From the NCBI RefSeq assembly GCF_009604375.1, contig NZ_WEGH01000002.1:768073-832072 (forward strand): 64,000 nucleotides of DNA, written 5' to 3'. This document shows positions 1-8,741 of this stretch, one piece after another. Numbering within the stretch: position 1 is the stretch's first letter; each line of letters begins with the position of its first letter. A program made the translations under genes and the position numbers. This DNA is from Actinomadura macrotermitis. GTDB taxonomy: Bacteria; Actinomycetota; Actinomycetes; Streptosporangiales; Streptosporangiaceae. The notes under the pieces are model-generated. The model saw only the letters and a program-made list of their open reading frames with translations, was not told where the DNA came from and did no database searches.

Positions 1-428
1 CGAGGGACGCCGAGCTCACTCCGCCCGAGCGGTTCGTGACCCGCGGTCCGGTGTACTGGCGCGGCAACCTCGACCGGGCCGGCTGGTCCACCGCCGCGGA
101 CGACACCTCCTCGGGCCGCACGCGGTTCCAGGGGACGCCCTGCGGGCCGGGCGTCGTGGAGGACGTCGCCCAGGTGGTCACCGAGCCGACCGAGGTCACG
201 GGCGGCGTGCTGGTCACCTACCGGACCGACCCCGGCTGGGTCGGCGTCCTGCCGTCGCTGTCGGGGCTGCTCATCGAGCGCGGCAGCCCGCTCACCCACC
301 TGGCGATCGTCGCGCGCGAGCTGGGCATCCCGACCGTCGTGCAGATCAAGAACATCACCCGTGAGGTGAAGACCGGAACGCGCCTGCGGGTGGACGGCGG
401 AACGGGCGAGGTCACCGTCGTGGAGTGA
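1..428 (+). CDS. PEP-utilising enzyme mobile (phosphohistidine swivel) domain protein, 3' end
   Basis: The reading frame is open from the window edge, so this is only the C-terminal ~140 residues of a longer protein. The segment GSPLTHLAIVARELGIPTVV is the signature of the swivelling phosphohistidine domain of PEP synthase, pyruvate-phosphate dikinase and rifampin-phosphotransferase-type enzymes; the His after SPLT is the expected phospho-carrier. It ends with a typical beta-rich tail (TGTRLRVDGGTGEVTVVE). Which member of the family this is depends on the missing ATP-grasp and PEP- or substrate-binding parts. It converges on the DUF2332 gene with 9 bp between stop codons. A link to antibiotic inactivation (RPH-like) is possible but cannot be judged from this piece. 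Confidence 0.85.
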   Translation, partial: RDAELTPPERFVTRGPVYWRGNLDRAGWSTAADDTSSGRTRFQGTPCGPGVVEDVAQVVTEPTEVTGGVLVTYRTDPGWVGVLPSLSGLLIERGSPLTHLAIVARELGIPTVVQIKNITREVKTGTRLRVDGGTGEVTVVE

Positions 429-437
429 CGGGGGCGC

Positions 438-1493
438 TCACCAGGCGGGCGGGGTCCGCCAGACGCAGGGCAGGCCGTGATCCTCGCTGTCGGCGGCCAC
501 GTCCCGCCCGCCACCGGGCCACCGCTGCAGCTCCAGCCGGTACCGGGCCTGCGTGTCCGGCTCCAGCGTCATCCTGACCAGCGGGGCGCCGCCGGTCGCC
601 CTGGCCCCCGCCGCCTCCAGCAGCTTCTCGACCTCCACCTGCTCGGACGCGGGGATGTACTGCCACACCAGCGAGTGCCACACCACCGTGGTGACGCCGG
701 GCTGGGCCGGCTCGGCGAGCCTGTCCGCCAGCCAGTCCGCCGCGCCCGACCGCGTCACCGCGAAGGGCAGGTCCCGGGCGAGGTCCACGGCCCGCCGCGC
801 ACGCTCCCAGCGTTCCCGCTGGTCGGGCCAGATGCACGACAGGAGAGCCAGGCCCCCGTCCGCCGACCGCGGGTCGAGCGGATGCGGATCGCAACCCGCC
901 CTGGCCACGATCACCGGGGTCGCGGAGGTGCCGGCCGGAAGCCCCTCCCAGGGTTCGCGCAGCCGGACGGGCGAGCCGGGATCACCCAGCACCCGCCGTC
1001 CCACCTCATAGGCGTACCGGTCGGGCCACAGGTTGAGCCCGGCGCTCGCGCCGATCTCCAGCAGCCGCACCTCGGCGGACGGCCCGCGGTCCACGGCCCG
1101 GATCAGCCCGCCGTACAGGGCGGCGCTCCGGCCGACCTCGTTCGTCTGGAGCGGCAGGCCGGTCAGCTCCGCCACCTCGGCCGGGCGTTCGGCGAGCAGC
1201 CGCCGCATCGCGGGCCACGCGCCCGCCGGCCCTTCGGCACCGCCCGCGCTCGGGAAGTACGGCGCCAGCTTCGGCGCCCGCCCGGCCAGCACCAGCCAGT
1301 GCACCGCCCGCATCATGCGCAGTGCGGGAACACTGCTCAGCTCGGGTTCGGGCCCTTCGAACAGCGCGGCGACCGGCCCGCCCGCTTCCACGTCGTCGGC
1401 CGCCGCCGCCAGCAGCTCCGCGTAGAGCGGCGAGCCCAGCCGGCCGCATTCGTGGGCGTGGTAGCGCATCCCCAGCGCCAGCAATTCGGTCAC
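438..1493 (-). CDS. DUF2332 family protein
   Basis: A 351-residue protein matching the actinobacterial DUF2332 family as I recall it: an alpha-helical start (GMRYHAHECGRLGSPLYAEL), a central EIGASAGLNLWPDRYAYE segment reminiscent of an SAM-binding glycine motif, and WHSLVWQYIP near the C-terminus. No function is established for the family; the central motif suggests a methyltransferase-like fold (inference). I chose the GTG at 1493 because it overlaps the stop of the upstream gene as GTGA; a longer reading with extra N-terminal residues has no support. It is the last gene of the leftward operon that starts with the P450 at 10024. Confidence 0.75.
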   Translation of the reverse strand: MTELLALGMRYHAHECGRLGSPLYAELLAAAADDVEAGGPVAALFEGPEPELSSVPALRMMRAVHWLVLAGRAPKLAPYFPSAGGAEGPAGAWPAMRRLLAERPAEVAELTGLPLQTNEVGRSAALYGGLIRAVDRGPSAEVRLLEIGASAGLNLWPDRYAYEVGRRVLGDPGSPVRLREPWEGLPAGTSATPVIVARAGCDPHPLDPRSADGGLALLSCIWPDQRERWERARRAVDLARDLPFAVTRSGAADWLADRLAEPAQPGVTTVVWHSLVWQYIPASEQVEVEKLLEAAGARATGGAPLVRMTLEPDTQARYRLELQRWPGGGRDVAADSEDHGLPCVWRTPPAW

Positions 1494-2587
1494 ACGAACC
1501 ACTCCTCCGCAAGTTCCACGCCGAAGCCCGGCTCCGTCCACGGTACGAGCCGCCCGTCCTTGACCGTGTAGCCGCCGTCCGGCACCGGCTCGTCCAGGAC
1601 GACCAGCGAGAAGTAGTAGTCACTGCCGTCGACGATCGGATCGAGGGTGACCATCAGCTGGAGCGCGGCGCTGGTCGCCAGCCGGGTCTCGGAGAAGGCC
1701 CCCGCGTATCCGCGGATCCCGAACGTCGCGGCGGTCCGGGCCGCGGCGGCGGTCGCGCGCAGGCCGCCGAGCTTGCCGACCTTGAGGCTCACGACCTCGA
1801 ACGTCCCGTCGGCCACGATCCGCTGCAGGTCGGCGGTGCCGCGGAACGACTCGTCGGCGCAGAACGCGACCGGGACGGCCTGGCGGAGCCACCGCAGGGC
1901 CTGGGTGTCCCCGGGCGCGAACGGCTGCTCCACGAACTCCAGCGGAAGGCCGGCGGCGGCCCGCAGGAACATCCCGATCTCGGGCACCGTGCCCGTGCCG
2001 TTGAAGTCGAGCCGGACCGAGATGTCGTCGGCGAACCCGCACAGGGCCTCCAGCCGCGCGAGGTCCTCGCGCCACGGCCGCACGCCCGTCTTCAGCTTGA
2101 AGATCCGATAGCCCTCGGCGTAGCGGGCCGCCACCAGGTCGGCCTCGGCCGCGCGGTCCTGGGCGGACACCGAGTAGGACAGCCCGAGCGAGTCCCTGAC
2201 CGGCCCGCCGAACAGCGTCATCGCCGGGACGCCCAGGCGCCGCGCGGCGAGGTCCACCAGCGCCATCTCCACCGAGCTCTTGGCGGCGGGATTGGCGAGG
2301 ATCGCCGACTCGATCGCCCCCGTGCAGGCGTTCAGGTCGAGCGCCGACCGCCCGATGAGGAGCGGCGCGAACAGCTCTTCCACCAGGTCACGGATTCCGC
2401 TGGGCGTCTCGGCGGCGAACAGCGCCCAGGTCGCGGCCTCGCCATAGCCGCAGACCCCGTCCTCGTCGCGGACGCGGACGAACACGTTGTCGGTGTGACC
2501 GGCGAGGTCGCCCGCGCCCATCACCTGGTGCTCGCGCATGCGCAAGCTCCGCACCACCGCGCGGACCTCGGCGATCCGCCCGGTCAC
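1490..2587 (-). CDS. Enolase-superfamily enzyme (mandelate racemase / muconate lactonising type)
   Basis: A 365-residue member of the MLE subgroup. The catalytic set is visible: KLKTG (the KxK base), the metal ligands in RLDFNG, VEQPF and ADES, and the second-side lysine in SLKVGKLGG. The family abstracts a proton next to a carboxylate to racemise, cycloisomerise or dehydrate, for example muconate cycloisomerase, dipeptide epimerase and o-succinylbenzoate synthase. The substrate cannot be assigned. The GTG at 2587 overlaps the LuxR stop as GTGA; the open frame continues far upstream but that part is a shadow of the regulator. Translational coupling puts it in the same operon as the ThDP enzyme and acyl-AMP ligase, so an acid-tailoring step is plausible (inference). 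Confidence 0.85.
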   Translation of the reverse strand: MTGRIAEVRAVVRSLRMREHQVMGAGDLAGHTDNVFVRVRDEDGVCGYGEAATWALFAAETPSGIRDLVEELFAPLLIGRSALDLNACTGAIESAILANPAAKSSVEMALVDLAARRLGVPAMTLFGGPVRDSLGLSYSVSAQDRAAEADLVAARYAEGYRIFKLKTGVRPWREDLARLEALCGFADDISVRLDFNGTGTVPEIGMFLRAAAGLPLEFVEQPFAPGDTQALRWLRQAVPVAFCADESFRGTADLQRIVADGTFEVVSLKVGKLGGLRATAAAARTAATFGIRGYAGAFSETRLATSAALQLMVTLDPIVDGSDYYFSLVVLDEPVPDGGYTVKDGRLVPWTEPGFGVELAEEWFV

Positions 2588-5346
2588 CAGCCCTCCTCCG
2601 GTTCGCAGGTCCGGACGAACGCGTCCAGCCGGAGCTCGGCGGCGTGCGCCCCGGCCTCGGCCATCAGCGCCGCCCTGGACGCGACGCCGAGCTTGGCATA
2701 GATGTGCGACACGTGGCTCTCCACAGTTCTCGGGGAGATGAACAGGCGTGCGGCCGCCTCGCGGTTGGTCAGCCCCTCCGACAGGAGCCGCAGCACGTCC
2801 AACTCGGTGGCGGTCAGGCTTCCCCAGCCGCGCGAGCGGCGGCGCGGTCGTGCCGCCGAGCGGCGGTGCACGCCGAGCGCGCGCAGCGCCGAGCGGACCT
2901 TGGCCGCGCTGCGTGCGGCGCCCATTTGCTCGTACGCCGCCAGGGCCTCTTCCAGCCGGTGCACGGACTCCTCGGCCCGGCGGGCGCCGACCAGTGCGGC
3001 GCCCGCGTCCGCGAGGGCGTCCGCCCGTGCCAGCGGCGCGGGATGCTCGCGCATCGCCCACGCCGCCGACAGCAGCGTCTCGGGGTCCCGGCTCACCAGG
3101 CCCGCGCACCGCTGTGCGACGTGCCCGGCCGCCGGCCCGCAGGCCGGGTCGGCGGCGAAGTCCGCGACCCGGCGGGAGATGCGCGAGGCGAGCCGTTCGT
3201 CGCCGCAGGCCACGCAGAGCCGGACCAGGTCGACCATCTGGTCCAGGTACGGGAACGGCGGGGCCACGGACCCGGGCGGCTCCCACAGCCTCGCCACCGA
3301 CGCCAGCGCGCGGCCGGGTTCGCCGTTCGCCTCGGCGACCAGTGCCCGCACCCGCCAGAGCGGCGCCCACACCGGCCATATCTCCAGGTCCTCGGCGATC
3401 TCTTCGGCGCGGGCCAGCGCCGCCCCCGCGCCCCGCAGGTCGTTGCGCTGCACGGCCAGCTCGGCCGCCAGCGTGTCCGCCCAGGCGGCCACCATCGGCG
3501 TGCCCACCTCACCGGCCAGCGCCCGCGCCTCCCCCGCCGCTGCCATGGCCTCGTCCCAGCGGCCCCGGCGGTAGGACGCGGCCGCGTGCGCCCAGCGGTA
3601 GAACGGCGCGTGCAGGAGCGCACCGGACACCTCGGCCCGCCGCTGCCCTTCGGCCACGGCCGTCTCCGCCTCGTCCAGCCGGTCAAGCTGCAACAGCGCG
3701 AGGGCCGCCGGGAGATGGCCGGGCCACAGTGCCAGGTCGTGGCGCGCCTGCAACGCCAGTGCCCGTTCGGCCGCGTCCAGCGCCTCCTGCCCGTGGCCGG
3801 CGGCCAGGAGGGCGAGGGTCTGCGCGCCGAGCTCGGCACAGGCGGCGAGAGGCGTGATGTCCGGACGATCCCTGTCTGCGGCGGTGCCCTTCAGCGGCTG
3901 GCCGGGACGGTCCGCCAGGACGAGATCCCAGGCGAGCTCGGCCGGCCCCGCCGGTGCCGGGTCCGGTTCATCGGCCTGGCTTCCGCGCACTCGCCACAGG
4001 TTGGCGAGCAGTCCGCTCAGCCGCCGGGCGGACGCCTGGCCGGGACGGCGGGCGAGCTGTTTGCGCGCCAGCTCTCCGGCTTCGCGGAGCCGCCCGGACC
4101 ATGCGAGCGACTCGGCGAGGTCGGCCATCAGGTCGCCGTGCAGCGGCTCCTCCGGCAAGGCGAGCGCGAGCGCCTGCTCCAGCAGCCGCGCCGAGGTCGC
4201 CGGGGCCGTGTCACGCACCCCGCGGGCGGCGGTGCGCAGCCAGGTCAGCGCCTCTTTGTCCCCGGGCAGCGCGCCGAGGGCCAGATGGCGCCCGACCTCG
4301 GTCGGCGGGGCGCCCGTCTCCGACAGGGCCCGTCCCACGTCGAGATGGAGGCTGGCCCTGACCGCGGCGGGGATGTCGTCGTACAGCGCCTTGTGCACCA
4401 GCCGGTGCCGGAACACGAGCCGGTCGTCGTCCGCCGCGAACAGGCCCGCGTCGATCAGCTCGTCGAGCACCGGCAGCAGATCGACGGTCGAACGCCCGCT
4501 GGCCAACGCCAGATGCGACACGCAGAAGCCGGTTCCCAGCACGCAGCCCACGGACAGTGTCGTCTGCGCGGCGGGTGACAGCTCCCGCGCTGAACGCAGC
4601 AGGATCTCGCGGGCGGCCGGAGGCAGTTCGGGGTGGGACATCTCGGCGTGCCCGCCCGCCGACTCCAGCATGCCCTCGGCGTCCAGCGCGGCGACCAGCT
4701 CGACCGCGAGGCCGGGGTTGCCGGCCACCCCGTCGAGGAGCCCGCGGAGTTCCCGGCCCGGCATCCGTTCCAGCATCGCGACGACCAGCTCGTCGAGGGT
4801 GTCGCCCGGCAGGCCGGGAAGGCCGATCCGCTGCGCCCCGCATTGCCGGAAACCGGGGGCCGCCGTGCGCAGGCCGGGCACAGGGCGGTAGACCACCAGC
4901 ATGGCCAGCGCCAGGTCCTCCGTCCGCCGCGCCAGCGACCCGAGCAGGTGCAGGCTCGCCGGATCCGCCAAGTGCGCGTCGTCGATCGCGAGCAGCAGCG
5001 GCTCGCCGACCGCGTCCGAGCGCACCGCGTCGACCAGCTCGGCGACATCCCGTGCCGGGGTGCCGAACAGGTCCGTGGCCACCGAGAACGGCTGGTAGGC
5101 GGCGACGACGTCGGCCTCGACCCGGCGCACCTTCCAGCCGTCGCGGACGGCGCGTCCGCACACCTCCGCGAGCAGGCGGCTCTTGCCGATGCCCGCCTCG
5201 CCCTCGACCAGGACGACCTGGCCGGCGCCGCCCGCCGCCCGCCGCAGCACTCCCTCCAGCCACCCCAGTTCGGCCGAACGGCCGAGCAGTGGGGTCCGGC
5301 GCGCCGTGTCCACTCCGCACTCGCCCTCCACGACCGGTGTCACCAC
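2584..5346 (-). CDS. LAL-type LuxR transcriptional activator with AAA ATPase domain
   Basis: About 920 residues. An N-terminal ATPase carries Walker A (EGEAGIGKSRLL, near residue 50) and Walker B (LLLAIDDAHLAD). A long helical, TPR-like middle follows, then a C-terminal LuxR helix-turn-helix (SLTATELDVLRLLSEGLTNR, then ISPRTVESHVSHIYAKLGV). Size and layout fit the large ATP-binding LuxR regulators that activate polyketide and related clusters. It lies inside the operon, between the ThDP enzyme and the enolase-family gene, so it is probably co-transcribed with genes it may control. The start is GTG at 5346 or GTG at 5343; the second would give the GTGA overlap used by its neighbours. Confidence 0.92.
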   Translation of the reverse strand: MVTPVVEGECGVDTARRTPLLGRSAELGWLEGVLRRAAGGAGQVVLVEGEAGIGKSRLLAEVCGRAVRDGWKVRRVEADVVAAYQPFSVATDLFGTPARDVAELVDAVRSDAVGEPLLLAIDDAHLADPASLHLLGSLARRTEDLALAMLVVYRPVPGLRTAAPGFRQCGAQRIGLPGLPGDTLDELVVAMLERMPGRELRGLLDGVAGNPGLAVELVAALDAEGMLESAGGHAEMSHPELPPAAREILLRSARELSPAAQTTLSVGCVLGTGFCVSHLALASGRSTVDLLPVLDELIDAGLFAADDDRLVFRHRLVHKALYDDIPAAVRASLHLDVGRALSETGAPPTEVGRHLALGALPGDKEALTWLRTAARGVRDTAPATSARLLEQALALALPEEPLHGDLMADLAESLAWSGRLREAGELARKQLARRPGQASARRLSGLLANLWRVRGSQADEPDPAPAGPAELAWDLVLADRPGQPLKGTAADRDRPDITPLAACAELGAQTLALLAAGHGQEALDAAERALALQARHDLALWPGHLPAALALLQLDRLDEAETAVAEGQRRAEVSGALLHAPFYRWAHAAASYRRGRWDEAMAAAGEARALAGEVGTPMVAAWADTLAAELAVQRNDLRGAGAALARAEEIAEDLEIWPVWAPLWRVRALVAEANGEPGRALASVARLWEPPGSVAPPFPYLDQMVDLVRLCVACGDERLASRISRRVADFAADPACGPAAGHVAQRCAGLVSRDPETLLSAAWAMREHPAPLARADALADAGAALVGARRAEESVHRLEEALAAYEQMGAARSAAKVRSALRALGVHRRSAARPRRRSRGWGSLTATELDVLRLLSEGLTNREAAARLFISPRTVESHVSHIYAKLGVASRAALMAEAGAHAAELRLDAFVRTCEPEEGW

Positions 5347-7025
5347 GCGGCGGCGCTTCCCGCCTTGAACATTTCGAAGTCAGGCGAGGACTCGGCGGCC
5401 GTGACGAGCGCGTCCAGGACGAGGACGCCCCCGTTCGCGCCCCATCGGTCCAGTTCGCTCTCCAGGCCCCGCAGCGAGTCGACGCGTTCGGCGCGGCAGC
5501 CGTAGCCGCGGGCGACGGCCGTCCAGTCCGCGCTCGGCGCGCCGGGCAGGGTGAAGTCGGGCCGGAGCTTGTGCCTGCCGACCTGTTCCAGCAGGCCGAG
5601 CGACCGGTTGTCCAGGATGACCACGGCGAGGTCGAGTCCCGCCGTCACCGCGATCTCCAGTTCGTGGCAGGACATGGCGAACCCGCCGTCGCCCGTCACC
5701 GCCACGATCTTGCTCCCGGGCGCCGCGAAGGCCGCTCCGATCGCCGCGGGAACGGCATACCCGATGCTGCCGCTGCCGCGTGGTGCCAGCACCGAACGCC
5801 CTGGGCGGCCCACCCGGTGGTGCACGCCGACCCAGCTGGACGCCTTGCTCGCGTCCGCCACGACGACCGGCGGATCGGGAAGGCGGGCGCGTAACGCGCT
5901 GACGATGACTTGCGACGACCACTCCGGCGCCGCCTGTCCGTTCGGCGGCGACCCGTCGTCCACCGCCGGCTCGGTGGTGGACCATGCGGGCGCCCGCCAG
6001 CCGGGGGCGCGGGACGACAGTTCGGTGGTGAGGTCTTCCAGGAACGCGGCGGCGTCCGCCGCCAGGCCGACTTCCAGGGGGAAGGTACGGCCCAGGGCCT
6101 CGGGGTCGATGTCGACATGGACGACTGCGGCCCCGGCCGGCGGCAGCTTGCCGTAGAGGGTGGACTTGTCGCCCGCCTTGCTCCCCAGCCAGACGACGGT
6201 GGTCGCCCGGGCGGCCTCGGCGTTCGCCCGCGGATGTCCCTTGGCCCCCACGACCCCGAGCCAGTGCGGCCCCTCTTCGGCGACCGCGCCCTTTCCGTTG
6301 AAGGTGGTCGCCACCGGCAGGCCGTGCGCGCGCACCAGCTTCTCCAGCGCGTCATAACCGCTGCTGGCGTGGATGCCGCCGCCGACCACCAGGAGGGGCC
6401 TTTCGGCCTCGGTCAGGAGCCGGGCGGTCTCGGCCAGACCGGCCCGGTCAGGGCGGGGACGCCCGGCGGGGCAGACGACACGGCCCGCCGCCGTCCTCGG
6501 TCCGTCCTCGCCCGCCGGTTCGGACAGCAGGCCCGGATCGATGTCCAGGACCACCGGCCCCGGCCGCCCCGACACCGTCAGTGTCAGCGCCCGGTCGACC
6601 AGCTCGCCGATCCGGTCGGGGCGGGTGAGCCGCAGCACCTGCTTGGCGACGCTCTCGAAGAGGCGGTCGTTCTCGCAGTGCGTGGTCGGCCACCGGCCCG
6701 CGTCCCGCGCGGGCGGGGCCGTGGTGATCGCGAGCAGCGGGATCGCGCTCGTCCAGGCCTCGTGCAGGGCGGGCACGAGCCACGGGGTGCCGACGCCGCC
6801 CGGGGAGTCGCAGATCCCGGCCGTGCCCGACAGCCGTGCATACCCGTCGGCCATGTACCCGGCGCACCGCTCGCAGACCGCCATCACGTGGCGCAGCTCG
6901 GGTCTCCCCTGGGTCGCCGCGTACAGCGGCAGGCTCGATTCGCCGGGGAATCCGAACACGTGGCCCACCCCGGCCCGGACCAGCCGGTCCACGATCCTTA
7001 CGGCGCCCTCGTCCGTGGTGTGCAT
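5340..7025 (-). CDS. Thiamine-diphosphate-dependent enzyme, acetolactate synthase-like
   Basis: A 561-residue three-domain ThDP enzyme. The N-terminal PYR domain has GFPGESSLPLY and the cofactor-activating Glu in AVCERCAGYMADGYAR. The central domain has LLVVGGGIHASSG and HVDIDPEALG. The C-terminal PP domain has the ThDP/Mg motif VTGDGGFAM followed after the usual spacing by ILDNRSLGLL (DN in place of the common NN). Such enzymes decarboxylate 2-oxoacids and add the acyl anion to an aldehyde or 2-oxoacid. A housekeeping acetolactate synthase is unlikely because no ilvN/ilvC neighbours are present. With a thioester-reductase-like protein nearby, an acyloin-type C-C bond formation is possible (inference). 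ATG at 7025 has a strong GGGAGGA site. Confidence 0.9.
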   Translation of the reverse strand: MHTTDEGAVRIVDRLVRAGVGHVFGFPGESSLPLYAATQGRPELRHVMAVCERCAGYMADGYARLSGTAGICDSPGGVGTPWLVPALHEAWTSAIPLLAITTAPPARDAGRWPTTHCENDRLFESVAKQVLRLTRPDRIGELVDRALTLTVSGRPGPVVLDIDPGLLSEPAGEDGPRTAAGRVVCPAGRPRPDRAGLAETARLLTEAERPLLVVGGGIHASSGYDALEKLVRAHGLPVATTFNGKGAVAEEGPHWLGVVGAKGHPRANAEAARATTVVWLGSKAGDKSTLYGKLPPAGAAVVHVDIDPEALGRTFPLEVGLAADAAAFLEDLTTELSSRAPGWRAPAWSTTEPAVDDGSPPNGQAAPEWSSQVIVSALRARLPDPPVVVADASKASSWVGVHHRVGRPGRSVLAPRGSGSIGYAVPAAIGAAFAAPGSKIVAVTGDGGFAMSCHELEIAVTAGLDLAVVILDNRSLGLLEQVGRHKLRPDFTLPGAPSADWTAVARGYGCRAERVDSLRGLESELDRWGANGGVLVLDALVTAAESSPDFEMFKAGSAAAW

Positions 7026-7064
7026 GGTCCTCCCTCGTGAACGGTCTGCGGACGGCCCGCGCCG

Positions 7065-8741
7065 TCAGCCGGCGGCCGGGCCTGGTTCGCGGACGGCGAC
7101 CGCGGTGCCGCCCAGCCGGCCGGCCTGCAACGCGTTCCACATCCGGCGGCGCCGCGGCTTGCCGCTGGAGGTGCGCTCGATCAGCCCGGCGGAGCCCGTG
7201 ACGACCCGTACGGCGCACTCGTCGCCCAGCTCGCGCGTCAGCACGCGCAGCACCTGCTCGACCCACGGGCCGGGCCTGCTCTCGGCGATGACGGCGACCC
7301 CGCTCCGCCCTTCGCTCGCAGCGCCGACGACCGCGACGCGGCCGCGTTTCAGCCCCCCGGCGTCGGCGATCTTCTCCTCCAGGTCCTCCAGGTAGACACT
7401 GCGGCCGCGCACCTTGAGGCTGTCGCCCATGCGGCCGACGACGTACAACTGGCCGTCGTGCAGGAAGCCGGCGTCGCCCGTCCGCAGCACCGGCCCGTCG
7501 AAGCGGGTCGATCCCTGTGTGTTCCCGCCCTGGTATCCGGCCGCCACCGAGGTGCCGGTGACGGTGAGCTCGCCGAGGTGCCGGTCGGGCAGGACGGCCC
7601 CGGACTCGTCGCGCACGTCCAGCGACATCCCGTCCAGCGTGCCTCCGCAGCCGACCAGCCAGCCCGGCTCGTCCGCGGCGGACGGATGGTCCAGGGCTCC
7701 TTCGTCCGTCAGCCGTACCGGCTCGCCGAACCGCAGCTCGGCCCAATCCGGCCGGACGACCCACGGCGTCTCCCCCGATCGCAGCCCCGTAACGGCCAGG
7801 GTGGCCTCCGCCATGCCGTAGGCGGGAGCGAAGACGCCGCGGGAGAAGCCCCGGGGTGCGAGGCGCCGGGCGAAGGTCTCCAGGACCCGCGGGTTGACCG
7901 GTTCCGCGCCCACGATCGCCGTCCGCCAGCCGCTGAAGTCCAGGTCGGCCAGCTTGTCGTCGGTCACCCGCCGCGCGGCGTACGCGAGACCGAACGTCGG
8001 CGTCGCCGTGTGGTGGGCCCGGCCCTCGCCGAAGCACCGGAGCCAGCGGGCGGGGTCGCGGACGAACTGGTCGGGGCGCATCAGCCACAGGTCGCCTTGC
8101 GCGGTGACCGTGGAGAGGAAGCAGCCGATCAGCCCCATGTCGTGGTAGAGCGGCAGCCACGAGGCCGTCGCGTCGCCGTCCCGCCAGCCGACCCAGTCCA
8201 GGATCGAGTCGATGTTGGCCTCCAGGCAGGAGCGCAACACCCGGACGCCGCGCGGATTGCTCGTCGAGCCGGACGTGAACTGGAGCAGGCCCACGTCCGC
8301 CGCCGGTCCCGGCCCGGAGTCCTCGTCCGCCTCGCGCACCAGCCAGGGCCGGCCGTCGTGGCCCGCGTCCGACAGGCCGCGCCTGACCAGCGCCTCGTAC
8401 GCCTCGGTGGTCACGGTCAGCGTGGGACGCGCCACCGCGAAGATGCTCGACACGTGCGCGGCGTACTCGTCCTCCTTCTGGAAGGCGGGCGGGACGACCG
8501 GGCAGACCGTCGCACCGGTGTACCAGACCCCGTACAGCGCGGCCACGCACCGGTGATCGGTCGGCAGCACCACGCACACGACGTCGCCCGGGCGGACGCC
8601 GTCCTCCCGCAGCGCGGCGGCTATCCGGCGCGCCATGGCGGCCAGCTCGGTGTACTCCTGAAACTGCCAGCCGGTGTCTCCCGCAAGGTGCACCCCGCGT
8701 CCCGGCCTGGGTCGCTCCAGCCAGTCGGTCAGCCCTCTCAC
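7065..8741 (-). CDS. Fatty acyl-AMP ligase (FAAL)
   Basis: A 558-residue ANL-superfamily enzyme of the FAAL type: P-loop LLQFTSGSTSNPRGV, the family hallmark LPLYHDMGLIG, then YGMAEATLAV, the hinge RTGDAGFLHDGQLYVVGR and KVRGRSVYLEDLEEKI. FAALs activate fatty or other carboxylic acids as acyl-AMP and pass them to an acyl carrier protein rather than to CoA. The free-standing ACP at 10239, on the other arm of the divergent promoter, is the obvious partner. I chose GTG at 8741, which overlaps the P450 stop as GTGA; an in-frame extension to 9527 lies entirely within the P450 gene and is spurious. Confidence 0.92.
   Translation of the reverse strand: MRGLTDWLERPRPGRGVHLAGDTGWQFQEYTELAAMARRIAAALREDGVRPGDVVCVVLPTDHRCVAALYGVWYTGATVCPVVPPAFQKEDEYAAHVSSIFAVARPTLTVTTEAYEALVRRGLSDAGHDGRPWLVREADEDSGPGPAADVGLLQFTSGSTSNPRGVRVLRSCLEANIDSILDWVGWRDGDATASWLPLYHDMGLIGCFLSTVTAQGDLWLMRPDQFVRDPARWLRCFGEGRAHHTATPTFGLAYAARRVTDDKLADLDFSGWRTAIVGAEPVNPRVLETFARRLAPRGFSRGVFAPAYGMAEATLAVTGLRSGETPWVVRPDWAELRFGEPVRLTDEGALDHPSAADEPGWLVGCGGTLDGMSLDVRDESGAVLPDRHLGELTVTGTSVAAGYQGGNTQGSTRFDGPVLRTGDAGFLHDGQLYVVGRMGDSLKVRGRSVYLEDLEEKIADAGGLKRGRVAVVGAASEGRSGVAVIAESRPGPWVEQVLRVLTRELGDECAVRVVTGSAGLIERTSSGKPRRRRMWNALQAGRLGGTAVAVREPGPAAG

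Noticed and set aside
5340..7025. Housekeeping acetolactate synthase ilvB
   Set aside because: No regulatory subunit or ilvC neighbour; it is embedded in a tailoring operon and has a variant ThDP motif end (DN).
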